DNA of 64,000 bases from Ga0077548 sp035440445 (GCA_035440445.1 DAORMJ010000007.1:62001-126000), one strand, 5' to 3'; shown: positions 33,362 through 42,724, counted from the first letter of the stretch. Translations and numbers: made by a program. Notes: a model not told the origin generated them from the sequence alone.

Positions 33362-33389
33362 GCCCCGGCTTCGGCCGGGGCTTTTTTTT
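33362..33389 (+). terminator. Rho-independent terminator of the plus-strand arm
   Basis: Perfect 8-bp stem 33362-33369 / 33374-33381 with a TTCG tetraloop, followed by eight T (33382-33389). Textbook intrinsic terminator, 24 bases after the binding-protein stop. Confidence 0.95.
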
Positions 33390-33499
33390 GGCAGGTTCCG
33401 TGCCTGCAGGCTGGAAAACACACCTTTTAACGCGGCGAATTGGCCGGGCGCAGGGAGGTCGAAAAGCTGCTAGATTGGCGCAAGCAACGGGCCCCCGGC

Positions 33500-33802
33500 A
33501 TGGCAAAAGACAAAGACCAGCGAGACATCGAAATCATTCCGCCCGACTCCGCCAGCCAGCGGCAGCGCGGTGCTGAATGGATTTACGTCTCCTTCGACGG
33601 CAACCGCACGTCCTTTTCGGAACTGCCGCTGCACAAGCGCATCATGCTCGGCGCGACGTGGCTCGCCGGGCTGCTCATTTTCGGCTTCGTCATATTCCTG
33701 ATCGTCGCTAGCGCGGTATTGATCTGGATACCGCTTCTGCTTGCCATCGGCCTCGTGACGGCGGGCTACGTCTTCTTTCGAACGCGATTCATGCGGCGCT
33801 GA
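33500..33802 (+). CDS. Small membrane protein of unknown function
   Basis: 100 residues from MAKDKDQRD; an in-frame TTG at 33440 would add 20 residues. It has a hydrophilic N-terminal half with WIYVSFDGNRTSFSELPL, then a strongly hydrophobic stretch from about 52 to 92 able to form two membrane segments, and an Arg-rich end (FFRTRFMRR). I recognise no family. No clear ribosome site is seen. It is convergent with the SDR gene and follows a strong terminator, so it would need its own promoter. Confidence 0.6.
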   Translation: MAKDKDQRDIEIIPPDSASQRQRGAEWIYVSFDGNRTSFSELPLHKRIMLGATWLAGLLIFGFVIFLIVASAVLIWIPLLLAIGLVTAGYVFFRTRFMRR

Positions 33803-33820
33803 ACCGACGGCCGAACACGG

Positions 33821-34579
33821 CTAGTGCATGACCACGCCGCCATCGACGACAAGCGTCTGACCGGTGATGAAGTTGCAGTCGTCGCTCGCGAAGAAGATCA
33901 GCGCACCGAGGATGTCTTCCGGCACGGACTCGCGCTTGATCGCGCGGCTAGCGATCACCGACTCCATGATCTTCATCCAGTCCGCATGGTTCTTGACGTT
34001 GTCGCTTGCGACCAGACCCGGCGCAATTGCGTTAACACAAATGTTGCTGGCGCTCAGTTCGCGTGCAATGGAGCGGGTGAGTGCCACGATCGCGCCTTTC
34101 GACGTCACGTAGTGCAGCAACATCGCGGTGCCCTTGAATACGGTCGCCGACGAAATGTTGATGATCTTGCCCCCGCCCGACTGTTTCATCAGCGGCGCGA
34201 CCGCCTTGATCGTCTGCCAGGTGCCTCGCACGTTGACCTTCATCACGCGGTCCCACTCGTCCTCCGAAAGCGTATCGTAGCTTCCCATGCGGAGCGTGCC
34301 GAACAGCGCGGCATTGTTGACGAGAATATCGGCACGGCCGAATGCGTCTTTGGTCACAGCGACCATCTTTTCGAGCGATTCATTGCTCGTGATGTCCGCG
34401 ACCGATCCGACCGCCTCGCCTCCCATCGCCTTGATCGCGGCGACGGTTTCCGATGGCTCGGTGATGTCCGAAACGCTGACCTTGGCGCCGGCTTTCGCAA
34501 GCTCCAGCGCATAGGCGCGGCCGATCCCCTGCGCCGCGCCGGTCACGATCGCGACCTTGTTTGCCAGCCTGCCGCTCAT
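33821..34579 (-). CDS. Short-chain dehydrogenase/reductase (SDR)
   Basis: 252 residues from MSGRLANKVAIVTG; the start at 34579 avoids overlap with livF. Classical SDR: cofactor motif TGAAQGIG near residue 13-20, Asp in VSDITEPS (which favours NAD(H) over NADP(H)), NNAA, the catalytic Ser in INISSATVFKG and the YxxxK motif in LHYVTSKGAIV. C-terminal DVTGQTL-like segment reads FITGQTLVVDGG. It oxidises or reduces a hydroxy/keto group of an unknown intermediate. It is the last gene after livF, so it may work on a compound taken up by the liv system. Confidence 0.9.
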   Translation of the reverse strand: MSGRLANKVAIVTGAAQGIGRAYALELAKAGAKVSVSDITEPSETVAAIKAMGGEAVGSVADITSNESLEKMVAVTKDAFGRADILVNNAALFGTLRMGSYDTLSEDEWDRVMKVNVRGTWQTIKAVAPLMKQSGGGKIINISSATVFKGTAMLLHYVTSKGAIVALTRSIARELSASNICVNAIAPGLVASDNVKNHADWMKIMESVIASRAIKRESVPEDILGALIFFASDDCNFITGQTLVVDGGVVMH

Positions 34580-34601
34580 CCGATGCCCCCGGTCTTCATT
34601 T

Positions 34602-35306
34602 CTAAACTGCCAGCGCCTTCGAAAGGCGCTCAAAGTCCTTGTCGTTCTTGCCCTTGCCGTCGAGAACGATCTGTCCGCGCTCGAGCACGATGAAACGATC
34701 GACGATCTTCATCGCTTCCACGATATTCTGTTCGACCAGAAGCACAGTCGCGCCCTTGTCGCGGAAATCGCGGATTACCTTGAACACTTCCGTGACGATC
34801 ATCGGAGCCAGGCCCTCGCTCGGCTCGTCGATCAGAACGAGCTTTGCATCGCCCGCCATGACACGCGCCATGGCCAGCATCTGCTGCTCGCCGCCCGAAA
34901 GCGTCGTTGCGAGCTGCTTTCTGCGCTCCAGCAAGCGCGGAAAGCGCGCGAAAATTTCGTCGACGACCTTGCGCTCGTCTGCGCGGCTGCGTCTCGCCTG
35001 CAGCAGACCCAGCTGCAGGTTCTCCTCCGTGGTAAGGCCCGGGAAAATCCGCCGGTCTTCCGGCACAAAGCCGACCCCCCGCATACAGATGCGGTCGGGA
35101 TCGAGACCGCCGATCTGCTCGCCCTGCAGCCGGATTTCGCCCGAAGTAGGTTTCACCCAACCAGCAACGGCTTTCAGAAGCGTGGTTTTGCCGACGCCGT
35201 TGCGCCCGAAAATTCCAACGACTTCGCCCTGCGCGGCCTCGAGATCCACGCCCTGGATGATGTTGCTGAGTCCGTAATGGGTATGCAATGCGGAGATCGA
35301 AAGCAT
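34602..35306 (-). CDS. livF: LivF, branched-chain-type ABC transporter ATP-binding protein
   Basis: 234 residues from MLSISALHTHYG, beginning 1 base after the livG stop codon. LivF marks: GRNGVGKTT Walker A, VPEDRRIFPGLTTEENL, LSGGEQQMLAMARVM and LIDEPSEGLAPMIV. With LivG it drives HAAT-family import. The HAAT family takes up branched-chain amino acids but also aromatic acids such as benzoates, urea and others. The local catabolic setting favours an aromatic or cyclic acid. Confidence 0.94.
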   Translation of the reverse strand: MLSISALHTHYGLSNIIQGVDLEAAQGEVVGIFGRNGVGKTTLLKAVAGWVKPTSGEIRLQGEQIGGLDPDRICMRGVGFVPEDRRIFPGLTTEENLQLGLLQARRSRADERKVVDEIFARFPRLLERRKQLATTLSGGEQQMLAMARVMAGDAKLVLIDEPSEGLAPMIVTEVFKVIRDFRDKGATVLLVEQNIVEAMKIVDRFIVLERGQIVLDGKGKNDKDFERLSKALAV

Positions 35307-35307
35307 T

Positions 35308-36051
35308 TTATACGTGACCAAAATAGGCAGCCTGCACCGAGCTATCGGCGCGAACGGCTTCGGGGGTGCCTTCCATCAGCTTGCGCCCCTGATGCATGAC
35401 GACAACGTGATCCGAGAGGCTCATCACCAGTCCAATGTCATGTTCGATGAGCAGGATCGTCACCTGCTTTGCGAGTTGCTTGAGCATTTCCGCGGTCTGC
35501 AACGTGTCGCCGTGACTCATTCCCTGCGTCGGTTCGTCGAGCAGCAGGATGGTCGGATTTGACGCGAGACACACCGCAATCTCGAGCCGGCGCTGCTCGC
35601 CATGCGAGAGATTCCCGGCGAGCTCTCCCGCCTTCGCAGTAAGATCGAACCGCGCAAGCATCTGATCGGACTGTTCGTGCGCGAGCGTACTCTTCTTTAC
35701 GCTCCGCAGCATCTTCCCGGCCGGCTCACGCGCCTGCGCCGCAAGACGGATATTTTCCCGCACCGAAAGATCGAAGAAGAGATTGGTAATCTGAAACGAG
35801 CGCGCGACGCCCTGGCGATTGAGGCTCGCAGGGTTCAGTCCCGTCATGCGCTTGCCCTGCACGAACACATCGCCCGCGTCCGGCCGAAGAACGCCGCTGA
35901 TCAGATTGAAGAGCGTCGACTTCCCCGCGCCGTTCGGCCCGATCACGGTCGTGATGCGATTGGGCATCACCTTGAAAGACACTCCATCGACTGCCTTCAA
36001 TCCGGCGAACGAGCGGCTGAGCCCGGTAACTTCCAGCACTGCATCGGTCAT
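35308..36051 (-). CDS. livG: LivG, branched-chain-type ABC transporter ATP-binding protein
   Basis: 247 residues from MTDAVLEVTGL; a GTG at 36060 overlapping livM is a possible alternative. Walker A GPNGAGKST, the LivG-specific GVARSFQITNLFFDLSVREN segment, signature LSHGEQRRLEIAVCLA and Walker B LLLDEPTQGMSHGDT. Signature LSHGE with His is normal for LivG. It pairs with LivF and the two permeases. Confidence 0.94.
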   Translation of the reverse strand: MTDAVLEVTGLSRSFAGLKAVDGVSFKVMPNRITTVIGPNGAGKSTLFNLISGVLRPDAGDVFVQGKRMTGLNPASLNRQGVARSFQITNLFFDLSVRENIRLAAQAREPAGKMLRSVKKSTLAHEQSDQMLARFDLTAKAGELAGNLSHGEQRRLEIAVCLASNPTILLLDEPTQGMSHGDTLQTAEMLKQLAKQVTILLIEHDIGLVMSLSDHVVVMHQGRKLMEGTPEAVRADSSVQAAYFGHV

Positions 36052-36056
36052 GGCGA

Positions 36057-37097
36057 TCACGCCTGCTTCCCGGCGACGCCGGTCTCATCGGACGTCTTGG
36101 CTTCCGTGGGCGCGGAAGCTTTGCGGATCATCCGCATCTCAATGCGCTCGCGAATGAACCCGAAGATGCCCTTTGGCATGAAGAGTACGACGGCCATGAA
36201 CAGGATGCCGATAAAGATGACGTGGTGCTCTGTCCAGCTGCCGATCACCGACTTGGCGCCGACGATGAGGATGCTACCAATTATGGCTCCGATCAGTGTG
36301 CCAACACCGCCGACGATCGCTGCAATCACCGCGTTACCGGAGGTCGCGAAATACATCAGCTCCGGCGAAACAAATCCACGCAGGACCGGATAGAGCGCTC
36401 CGGAAACGCCCGCGATCATCGCCGCGAACACATAAGCACCGAGCCGGACATTACGCACGGAATAGCCGAGAAACGCCACGCGTTGCTCGTTGGCGCGGAT
36501 TGCGATCATCGCGCGCCCGGCCGGCGTTTCGAGCAGCCAGGCCGCGAGAAGATAGAAGCCCATGATGATCGCGAGCACGAAGAGAAAGAACGCGAGCGGA
36601 TTGGCCGCCGAGAACGAGAAGAAGAGAAGATTGATATTGATCACCGGAATGCCGATGATGCCGTCCGACGCGCCAAGCTCGCGCGTGTTGTACACGACCT
36701 TGGCCGCGACCTGCGCCAGACCGAAGGTAATCAGCGCGAAATAGATACCCCGGACGCGGTTCACGATAAGCCCGCCAATCAGCGAAGAGACCAGCACCGC
36801 GAGAATCGCACCACCAAGTGCAAGCCAGAATGAAGGCACCTGCATCAACACGAGAGCGGATGCATAAGCCCCGATCCCGAAGTACAGCGCCTGCCCCAGC
36901 GAAAGCTGACCGACGAAGCCGAGCAAGAAGTCCACGGATAGCGCCAGTCCGCCAAAGATCAGCGCTTCGGACGCGAGACGCATATAGAACGTGTCGCCGA
37001 GCAGTGTCGCGATCAGTGCGAAGCAGAGCGCCACAGCGAAGAATGTCAACGCGATCACATGGCTCGCGCGCATGGATATGGTCAGACGATCAAGCAT
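36057..37097 (-). CDS. livM: LivM, branched-chain-type ABC transporter permease
   Basis: 346 residues with eight to ten hydrophobic segments. The LivM loop reads TPAGRAMIAIRANEQRVAFLGYSV and the segments GFVGQLSLGQALYFGIGAYA and LRGFVSPELMYFATSGNAVIA are typical. The tail after residue 320 is charged and slightly longer than usual (RKASAPTEAKTSDE). It overlaps livH by 8 bases. Inner-membrane channel subunit. Confidence 0.93.
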   Translation of the reverse strand: MLDRLTISMRASHVIALTFFAVALCFALIATLLGDTFYMRLASEALIFGGLALSVDFLLGFVGQLSLGQALYFGIGAYASALVLMQVPSFWLALGGAILAVLVSSLIGGLIVNRVRGIYFALITFGLAQVAAKVVYNTRELGASDGIIGIPVININLLFFSFSAANPLAFFLFVLAIIMGFYLLAAWLLETPAGRAMIAIRANEQRVAFLGYSVRNVRLGAYVFAAMIAGVSGALYPVLRGFVSPELMYFATSGNAVIAAIVGGVGTLIGAIIGSILIVGAKSVIGSWTEHHVIFIGILFMAVVLFMPKGIFGFIRERIEMRMIRKASAPTEAKTSDETGVAGKQA

Positions 37098-37980
37098 GAC
37101 CGATCTTTCCGAACAGGCCCTGCGGGCGGAACATGAGGAATACGATCATGGTCGCAAATACAATCGGCTCGGTCCACACCGGAGGGATGAACAGGCTCGC
37201 GAGCGCCTGCACCTGCGACAGCACCAGACCGGCGACAAGCGCGCCCCAGATCGAGCCCATGCCGCCGACAATCACAACGGTGAACGCCAGCAGGATGAAG
37301 TCGCGGCCCATAGTGGGAAACACCGAGTACAGCGGCGCAAGCAGCGCGCCGGCGATACCCGCGAGCGCCACGCCGAAAGCGAATGCGCCCGTGTAAACAA
37401 GCCGTACCGGTACGCCGAGCGAAGCCGCCATGTTTCTGTCGTAGGCTGCCGCCCGCACCATGGCGCCGAGGCGCGTTCCGTAAACCGTATAGGCAACGGC
37501 ACCGATGATCAGCGAGCCAATGCCGATTAGAAACATCCGGTAGTTCGGAATGATGATGCCGAAGATTTCGGTAGCACCCGAAATCGGCGTGTCGGGCCGA
37601 TGTGTGTTGGGTCCGAAGATGATTTTAAGAACATCTTCCGCGATCAGCGCGAGGCCGAAGGTCAGCAGCAGCGTCGTAACGTGACGATCCTTGGTCGAAA
37701 ATACCCTGCTGATAAGAAGCCGCTCGACGAGCACCGCAAGCGGGATCATCAGGATCGGCACCAGAACCAGGATCACCCAGAAGTTCAAGCCCACGCTTGC
37801 AAGCGCTAGCGCGCCGAAGGCTCCGATCGCGTAGAACTCGCCGTGACTCATATTGATCACGTCAAGCAGGCCGAAGATGATGGTCAGGCCCAGTGCCACC
37901 AGCACAATCGCTACGCCGAGCACCAGGCCGTTAATCACCTGCGGCGCGAGAATGAACTGAAGATAGTCAGCGTCGATCAT
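37090..37980 (-). CDS. livH: LivH, branched-chain-type ABC transporter permease
   Basis: 296 residues, hydrophobic throughout. LivH marks: VINGLVLGVAIVLVALGLTI at the N-terminus, LLDVINMSHGEFYAIGAFGA and the loop YGTRLGAMVRAAAYDRNMAA. Second channel subunit with LivM. Its gene follows livK by 42 bases. Confidence 0.93.
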   Translation of the reverse strand: MIDADYLQFILAPQVINGLVLGVAIVLVALGLTIIFGLLDVINMSHGEFYAIGAFGALALASVGLNFWVILVLVPILMIPLAVLVERLLISRVFSTKDRHVTTLLLTFGLALIAEDVLKIIFGPNTHRPDTPISGATEIFGIIIPNYRMFLIGIGSLIIGAVAYTVYGTRLGAMVRAAAYDRNMAASLGVPVRLVYTGAFAFGVALAGIAGALLAPLYSVFPTMGRDFILLAFTVVIVGGMGSIWGALVAGLVLSQVQALASLFIPPVWTEPIVFATMIVFLMFRPQGLFGKIGHA

Positions 37981-38022
37981 TGATGCTTTCTCCTCAGCAT
38001 TCGCGCGCCGCAGTCGGGAGGA

Positions 38023-39201
38023 TTAGAAGCGGGTGCAGACATCCGGGCCGATAGCTTCGGCAGCCGGGATGGTGCTCACGATCTTGAATTGACCATTCTC
38101 GATACGGACGGCGAACATCGGCGACATAGCCTGATGGTCTCCGGCGCGGATGGTCTTCTGACCTTGCGGCGTCATCCATGTAAGATTCCGGAGCGCCTCA
38201 CGCATCTTGTCGGTATCGGTCGAGCCTGCCTTCTCCGCAGCCGCCTTGTAGGCATAGAGCATGCCGTAGGAGTCAGCGGCGAAGAGATCCGGGTCTTCCT
38301 TGAACTTCGCATTGAAGGCCGCCACGAACTTCTTGTTCTCCGGCGTATCGATCTGCGCCGAATAGCCGATTCCCGTCACAAAGCCTTCCGCAGCCTTGCC
38401 GAGCGCCTTGATGTTCTGTCCGGTGATCGCGCCAGCCGCACCGATGACCAGCACATTGCGGAGCATGTTGAACTCCTGCATCTGCGTCAGCAGGCGAACG
38501 GTGTCGTTACCGGCGGTCGAAGTATAGATGACGTCCGGACGGGCCGAGCGGATCTGACCGAAATACTGCGAGTAGTCCTTGGAATCGAGCGGCGCGAAGA
38601 TTTCGCCGATCGACTTGATGTTCACGCTCTCGGCGCTGCGCTTGAACGCGGCAACCGTTGAGCGGCCCATCTCGTAGTCGGGGCCGACCAGGTACAGCTT
38701 CGCCTGTGGCTTTTCCTTTTTCAGCCAGGCCGCGAGCGCGACCGACTGCTGCTCGGCACGCGCGTTGAAACGAAACACGTTCGGCGAACAACGGTCGCCG
38801 GTGATCGAGTCTGCATAGGACACCGTGGTCGAGACCAGACGATTGTTGCGCTCACCGAGGAGACCGACCGCAAGCGTCGATGCGGAATTCACGGTGCCGG
38901 TCAGGAAGTCCACCTTCTCGACCTGCAGGAGGCGCTCCGCCTTTTGCACGGCAACGGCCGGATTGGCTTCTTCGTCTTCGAACAGGAGAACGAGCTTGCG
39001 GCCATTGATGCCGCCAGCGCTGTTGATTTCTTCAGCGGCGAGTTCGAAGCCCCAGCGCACGGTGCGGCCGATGCTTGCGTAACTACCCGAAAGCGGCGTC
39101 ACGACGCCGATCTTGATTGGCTCCTGCGCATAGACCGGCGCGGCCGGCGCCATTGCGAGCATCGCGCCCGCAGCAGCCAGAGTTGTAGCGAGTTTTTTCA
39201 T
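38023..39201 (-). CDS. livK: LivK-type periplasmic binding protein
   Basis: 392 residues. The signal peptide ends APVYAQEP (about 26). The mature protein has the periplasmic-binding type 1 fold: IKIGVVTPLSGSYASIGRTV, NGRKLVLLFEDEEANPAVAV and LYLVGPDYEMGRSTVAAFK. It binds the ligand for LivHMGF. It is the first gene of the liv operon. The gap ahead (39202-39388) carries the candidate MarR operator and the divergent MarR promoter. Confidence 0.92.
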   Translation of the reverse strand: MKKLATTLAAAGAMLAMAPAAPVYAQEPIKIGVVTPLSGSYASIGRTVRWGFELAAEEINSAGGINGRKLVLLFEDEEANPAVAVQKAERLLQVEKVDFLTGTVNSASTLAVGLLGERNNRLVSTTVSYADSITGDRCSPNVFRFNARAEQQSVALAAWLKKEKPQAKLYLVGPDYEMGRSTVAAFKRSAESVNIKSIGEIFAPLDSKDYSQYFGQIRSARPDVIYTSTAGNDTVRLLTQMQEFNMLRNVLVIGAAGAITGQNIKALGKAAEGFVTGIGYSAQIDTPENKKFVAAFNAKFKEDPDLFAADSYGMLYAYKAAAEKAGSTDTDKMREALRNLTWMTPQGQKTIRAGDHQAMSPMFAVRIENGQFKIVSTIPAAEAIGPDVCTRF

Positions 39202-39270
39202 GGTCTCCTCCCCGATGTGTATTTGGACTAATTGTTCTAGTTCTTTGCGATAAGTGATACTGTCAGAACT

Positions 39271-39284
39271 GTTGATTTGTCAAC
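39271..39284. promoter_or_regulatory. Candidate MarR operator, copy 1 (livK/marR gap)
   Basis: GTTGATTTGTCAAC, with arms GTTGA/TCAAC around TTTG. The identical 14 bases occur at 42725-42738 in front of the P450 operon. It lies 70 bases from livK and 105 from the divergent MarR gene, a fit position for a MarR dimer controlling both. Confidence 0.7.
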
Positions 39285-39388
39285 TAATATAGCTCTTTTC
39301 CAATGAATCTAATAAGTCGTTGTAGATCAACGTTTTGGGACGATGTCGGTTATAGTCGCCGCATTCGATTCCGTGCCGGGGGCGACTG

Positions 39389-39916
39389 ATGAAGCCAAAC
39401 AAGAAATCTGCCGTAGAGAGGACCGTTCTCGACCTCGATCGTCACATTCCGTATTTTTTCACGTACATCACCAACAAGCTTTCAAGCGGCGCGAGCCGTC
39501 TCTACCGCAAGCATTTCGGAATCGGCATCACCGAATGGCGCATCATGGGCGTCCTGGCCGGCGCTCCCGACATCAATGCAAACCAGATCTGCATCAAGAT
39601 CGGAATGGACAAGGCTGCGATCAGCCGCAGCCTTCAGATTCTCGAACAGCAGAAGCTGATCTTCTTCACCGATACTGATGATAATCGCACCCGCAGCATC
39701 TCGCTAACGCCCGGCGGTTACAAAGTTCACGATCAGATCATCCAGATCGCGCTTCAGCGCGAGAATCTGATGGTGGCCAAGTTCACCAACGAGGAACGCC
39801 GCCTGTTCGAAAAGTTTTTACGCCATATTCGTAGCGAAGTGGCCAACGTCAACGCGTGGGATCCATTCGAAGACGCTCCCGCCGCGAAGCGCAAGCGTTC
39901 CGGTCAGACCGGCTGA
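39389..39916 (+). CDS. MarR-family transcriptional regulator
   Basis: 175 residues. The winged helix covers about 45-125: FGIGITEWRIMGVLAGAPDI, then NANQICIKIGMDKAAISRSL and the wing FFTDTDDNRTRSISLTPGG. The N-terminal DRHIPYFFTYITNKLSSGAS forms the dimer helix. MarR proteins usually respond to aromatic acids or their CoA esters. It is divergent from livK and convergent with the ferredoxin reductase gene (13-base overlap of 3' ends). The shared palindrome suggests it controls both the liv and the P450 operons. Confidence 0.93.
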   Translation: MKPNKKSAVERTVLDLDRHIPYFFTYITNKLSSGASRLYRKHFGIGITEWRIMGVLAGAPDINANQICIKIGMDKAAISRSLQILEQQKLIFFTDTDDNRTRSISLTPGGYKVHDQIIQIALQRENLMVAKFTNEERRLFEKFLRHIRSEVANVNAWDPFEDAPAAKRKRSGQTG

Positions 39917-41124
39917 TTGCCGGCAAGAAAGCCCTTGAGCGAGAAGTCCGGCGCCAGGAACGCCTGCTTGGTCAGAGGGACGCTGCCGGCCAGCAGCTTT
40001 CTCGCATCCATGTGGTCAGCGGGCGCATTGATCGACTCGATTGCGACGCACTGCCCTTCCCTGAAGCAATAAACGGAGAACTTCTTGTCCGCCACGCTTC
40101 CGCGCAGGATCGCTTCGTCGTGCCCACCGATGAGACCCGCGATCTGCAACTTGACGTTATGCTGATCGCTCCAGAACCACGGCACCGCCCGATAGGCCGC
40201 CTGCCTGTTGCCCATGATCAGCGCCGCAACAAATTTTGCCTGATCGACAGCGTTCTGCACGGACTCGATGCGGACAACACTTTTCGCATAGGCCGACTGA
40301 AAAGCCGCGCAATCGCCGATCGCGAACACGGCCGGATCGGCGGTCGAAAGGAATTCATCGACGACGATGCCGTTTCTGGTTTCGAGACCCGACGCCGCGG
40401 CTACCGCAACATTCGGCTCGATGCCGATGCCAGCGAATACGATGTCTGCAGGAATCACCTCACCTGCGAGGCGAACCTCTGCTTTGCCATCGGCCAGCGG
40501 CTCGTAGCTGACGCTTCGCGCATCACAACGCAGAACGACTCCATTGGCTTCATGCAGGGCGTGGACGAATTCCGATGTCGGCGCGCTAACCGATCTCGCA
40601 AGAACGCGCGGAGCGATATCCACGACCGTCACATGATGCCCGAGGCCGCGCAGTGACGAGGCGACCTCGAGGCCCACGAAGCCAGCGCCAATGATGACCA
40701 CGCGGCGTTGCTCCGCAATACGTTCGCGAATGCGATCGGCGTCGCTTCGCGTCCGCAACATCAGAATGCCTTCCGAGTCCCCGGGGAACTTGCGGTTGCT
40801 GCCGCCGAGCGCGAGGATCAGATGCGCATAGTTTTCCGTCTGCCCCGATGAAAGCCGCACTTCCCGCGCCGCACGATCGATCGACACGACGCTCACGCCG
40901 CGCAGCAGCTCGATCTGCTTGTCGGCGAAAATCTTCTCGGCGCGCAGCGGAAGCAGGCTCGCGCCGCTCTTGAGATAGGTCTTCGACAGCGGAGGCCGCT
41001 GATAAGGCAAATCCGTCTCATCGCCGACAAGCAGGATGCGCCCGCCGTAGCCGAGATCGCGCAGCGAGATCGCTGCCTGCGTACCCGCCTGCCCCGCACC
41101 AGCGATGATGATCGTATCGTTCAT
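39904..41124 (-). CDS. FAD-dependent ferredoxin reductase of a P450 system
   Basis: 406 residues. FAD motif IIIAGAGQAGTQAAISLRDL at 4-23, NAD-binding motif VVIIGAGFVGLEVASSLRGL near 145-164, and the second FAD motif AVFAIGDCAAFQ near 270. It resembles putidaredoxin and rhodocoxin reductases, which pass electrons from NADH to a 2Fe-2S ferredoxin. It is the third gene of the P450-ferredoxin-reductase operon. Confidence 0.92.
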   Translation of the reverse strand: MNDTIIIAGAGQAGTQAAISLRDLGYGGRILLVGDETDLPYQRPPLSKTYLKSGASLLPLRAEKIFADKQIELLRGVSVVSIDRAAREVRLSSGQTENYAHLILALGGSNRKFPGDSEGILMLRTRSDADRIRERIAEQRRVVIIGAGFVGLEVASSLRGLGHHVTVVDIAPRVLARSVSAPTSEFVHALHEANGVVLRCDARSVSYEPLADGKAEVRLAGEVIPADIVFAGIGIEPNVAVAAASGLETRNGIVVDEFLSTADPAVFAIGDCAAFQSAYAKSVVRIESVQNAVDQAKFVAALIMGNRQAAYRAVPWFWSDQHNVKLQIAGLIGGHDEAILRGSVADKKFSVYCFREGQCVAIESINAPADHMDARKLLAGSVPLTKQAFLAPDFSLKGFLAGNQPV

Positions 41125-41129
41125 GCTAC

Positions 41130-41453
41130 TCAGATTTGCGTTTCGGGAAGCTCGAGAATCAGCCCTTCCAAGTCTTCCGTCATTACGATCTGACAGCTCA
41201 ACCGGCTAGTTACCCTGCGTTCAGAGGTCGTCGAACCGAGCATTTCCTCTTCTACGGGGCCGATTTCCGGCAACTCCGCACGGCGACCTTCATCGACATA
41301 AACGTGGCACGTGGCGCACATTGCGGAGCCGCCGCATTCCCCGACGATGCCGTCCACACCTGCGCTAACCGCAGCATGCATGATGGACGATCCGAGCGGG
41401 ACGTCGACCTCTTCCCGGCGGCCATCGGGATGGACGAAAACGACTGCTGGCAT
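41130..41453 (-). CDS. 2Fe-2S ferredoxin (putidaredoxin type)
   Basis: 107 residues. Cluster ligands Cys40, Cys46, Cys49 and Cys87 in the pattern C-x5-C-x2-C...C (ECGGSAMCATCHVYVDEG and RLSCQIV), as in adrenodoxin/putidaredoxin-type proteins. It shuttles single electrons from the reductase to the P450. Genes for its two partners flank it, with 5- and 4-base gaps. Confidence 0.95.
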   Translation of the reverse strand: MPAVVFVHPDGRREEVDVPLGSSIMHAAVSAGVDGIVGECGGSAMCATCHVYVDEGRRAELPEIGPVEEEMLGSTTSERRVTSRLSCQIVMTEDLEGLILELPETQI

Positions 41454-41457
41454 AGGA

Positions 41458-42654
41458 CTAACCGTGCAACCGCAGCGGCAGCTTCTCGATGCCGCGGAGC
41501 GTGTTGTGCACCTGCCGCTTGGGAGCGCCGCAAAGCTCGATCGCCCGCACCTGTTTCGCCAGCGCCTTGAACAGAACCTCGACTTCCAGCCGCGCGATCA
41601 TCTGGCCGACACAGCCGTGAATGCCGGCGCCGAAGCCGACATGACCGGCGGTTCTGCGGGTGATGTCGAATTCGTTGGGCCGTTCCCACTTCGCCGGATC
41701 GCGGTTCGCGGCACCGAGCGAAATCAGAATCTTCTGGTTCGCAGCGACCGGCGTTCCGGCGATCTCGGCGGGCTTGCTCGACGTCCGGAAGAACGTCTGG
41801 AAGGGAGACTCGAAACGCATGACTTCCTCGAAAGCCGCGCGCATAAGCTCGGGCTTCTCGCGGACCTTGTCCCACTGCTCGGGATGATCGGCAAAGCAAA
41901 CCAGCGCGTTCGCAATGGCATTTGTCGTCGTATCGATGCCAGCCGACAGGAATGAACGCACAATCAGCCCCGCTTCGGCGTCGGTGATCATGCCCTCATC
42001 CACTGCGGTATAGATTTGCGCGCCGAGGCCATCCTTGGTCAGCGTCTCGCGGCGGCACGCATTCGTGATCCAGGTGATCACCTCTTCGGCGTTGCGCATC
42101 GCATCTTCAAACATTTCGTTGCGCGGGCCCATGGTGTTGAACACCATGTTTCCGTAAGCGACGAGGTGCTGACGCCCCTCCTGCGGCACGCCTACCGCAT
42201 CGGCGAAAGCACGCATCGGAAACATTTCGGCGAGATGCGGGATCGCGTCGAATTCGCCCAAAGCAATGCAGGCCGTGACGAGATCGTCTGCCTTGGCCTC
42301 AAAGCGCTCTCGCAGCGACCGCAGCGACGCCGGTGACAAGGCACGGCTGATGATTGCGCGATTTTTCGTATGGTTCGGCGGATCGGTCTCGAGAAGGAGG
42401 CTCGGCGTCCGCCAGGGCTTCTCCGACTTCAGGTTGGAAAGCCCAACGCCGGCTCCCGAGATGAAGGTGTTGTAGTCCGCAAGCACCTGCTGGACCTGCT
42501 CGAAGCGTCCGACCGCAAGCACATCGTATTTCTCGAGATAAACGACGGGCGCCTGGCGTAGCGCATCGTGATGCGAATACGGATTCAGAATGTACTCGAC
42601 CGAAAACGGATCAACGTCCGTGTGCGGCGGCGCTTTCGTAAGCTGCTCTTGCAC
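41458..42654 (-). CDS. Cytochrome P450
   Basis: 398 residues from a GTG with GGGAGG placed 6 bases upstream; this gives a normal soluble bacterial P450 length, whereas the open frame continues far upstream. The I-helix reads SAGIDTTTNAIAN, the K-helix E-x-x-R is in FEEVMRFES, and the heme-thiolate loop is GFGAGIHGCVGQMIARLE with Cys near 348. It is a class I enzyme fed by the adjacent ferredoxin and reductase. Such enzymes often start catabolism of terpenoids or alkyl-aromatics, or O-demethylate aryl ethers; the substrate cannot be read from sequence. Confidence 0.94.
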   Translation of the reverse strand: MQEQLTKAPPHTDVDPFSVEYILNPYSHHDALRQAPVVYLEKYDVLAVGRFEQVQQVLADYNTFISGAGVGLSNLKSEKPWRTPSLLLETDPPNHTKNRAIISRALSPASLRSLRERFEAKADDLVTACIALGEFDAIPHLAEMFPMRAFADAVGVPQEGRQHLVAYGNMVFNTMGPRNEMFEDAMRNAEEVITWITNACRRETLTKDGLGAQIYTAVDEGMITDAEAGLIVRSFLSAGIDTTTNAIANALVCFADHPEQWDKVREKPELMRAAFEEVMRFESPFQTFFRTSSKPAEIAGTPVAANQKILISLGAANRDPAKWERPNEFDITRRTAGHVGFGAGIHGCVGQMIARLEVEVLFKALAKQVRAIELCGAPKRQVHNTLRGIEKLPLRLHG

Positions 42655-42724
42655 CCACAACCTCCCGCAAATTCTTTTTTTCGCCGGCACTGGTCCAGCG
42701 TGCCAAGGGAGATGGCAGCACTTG

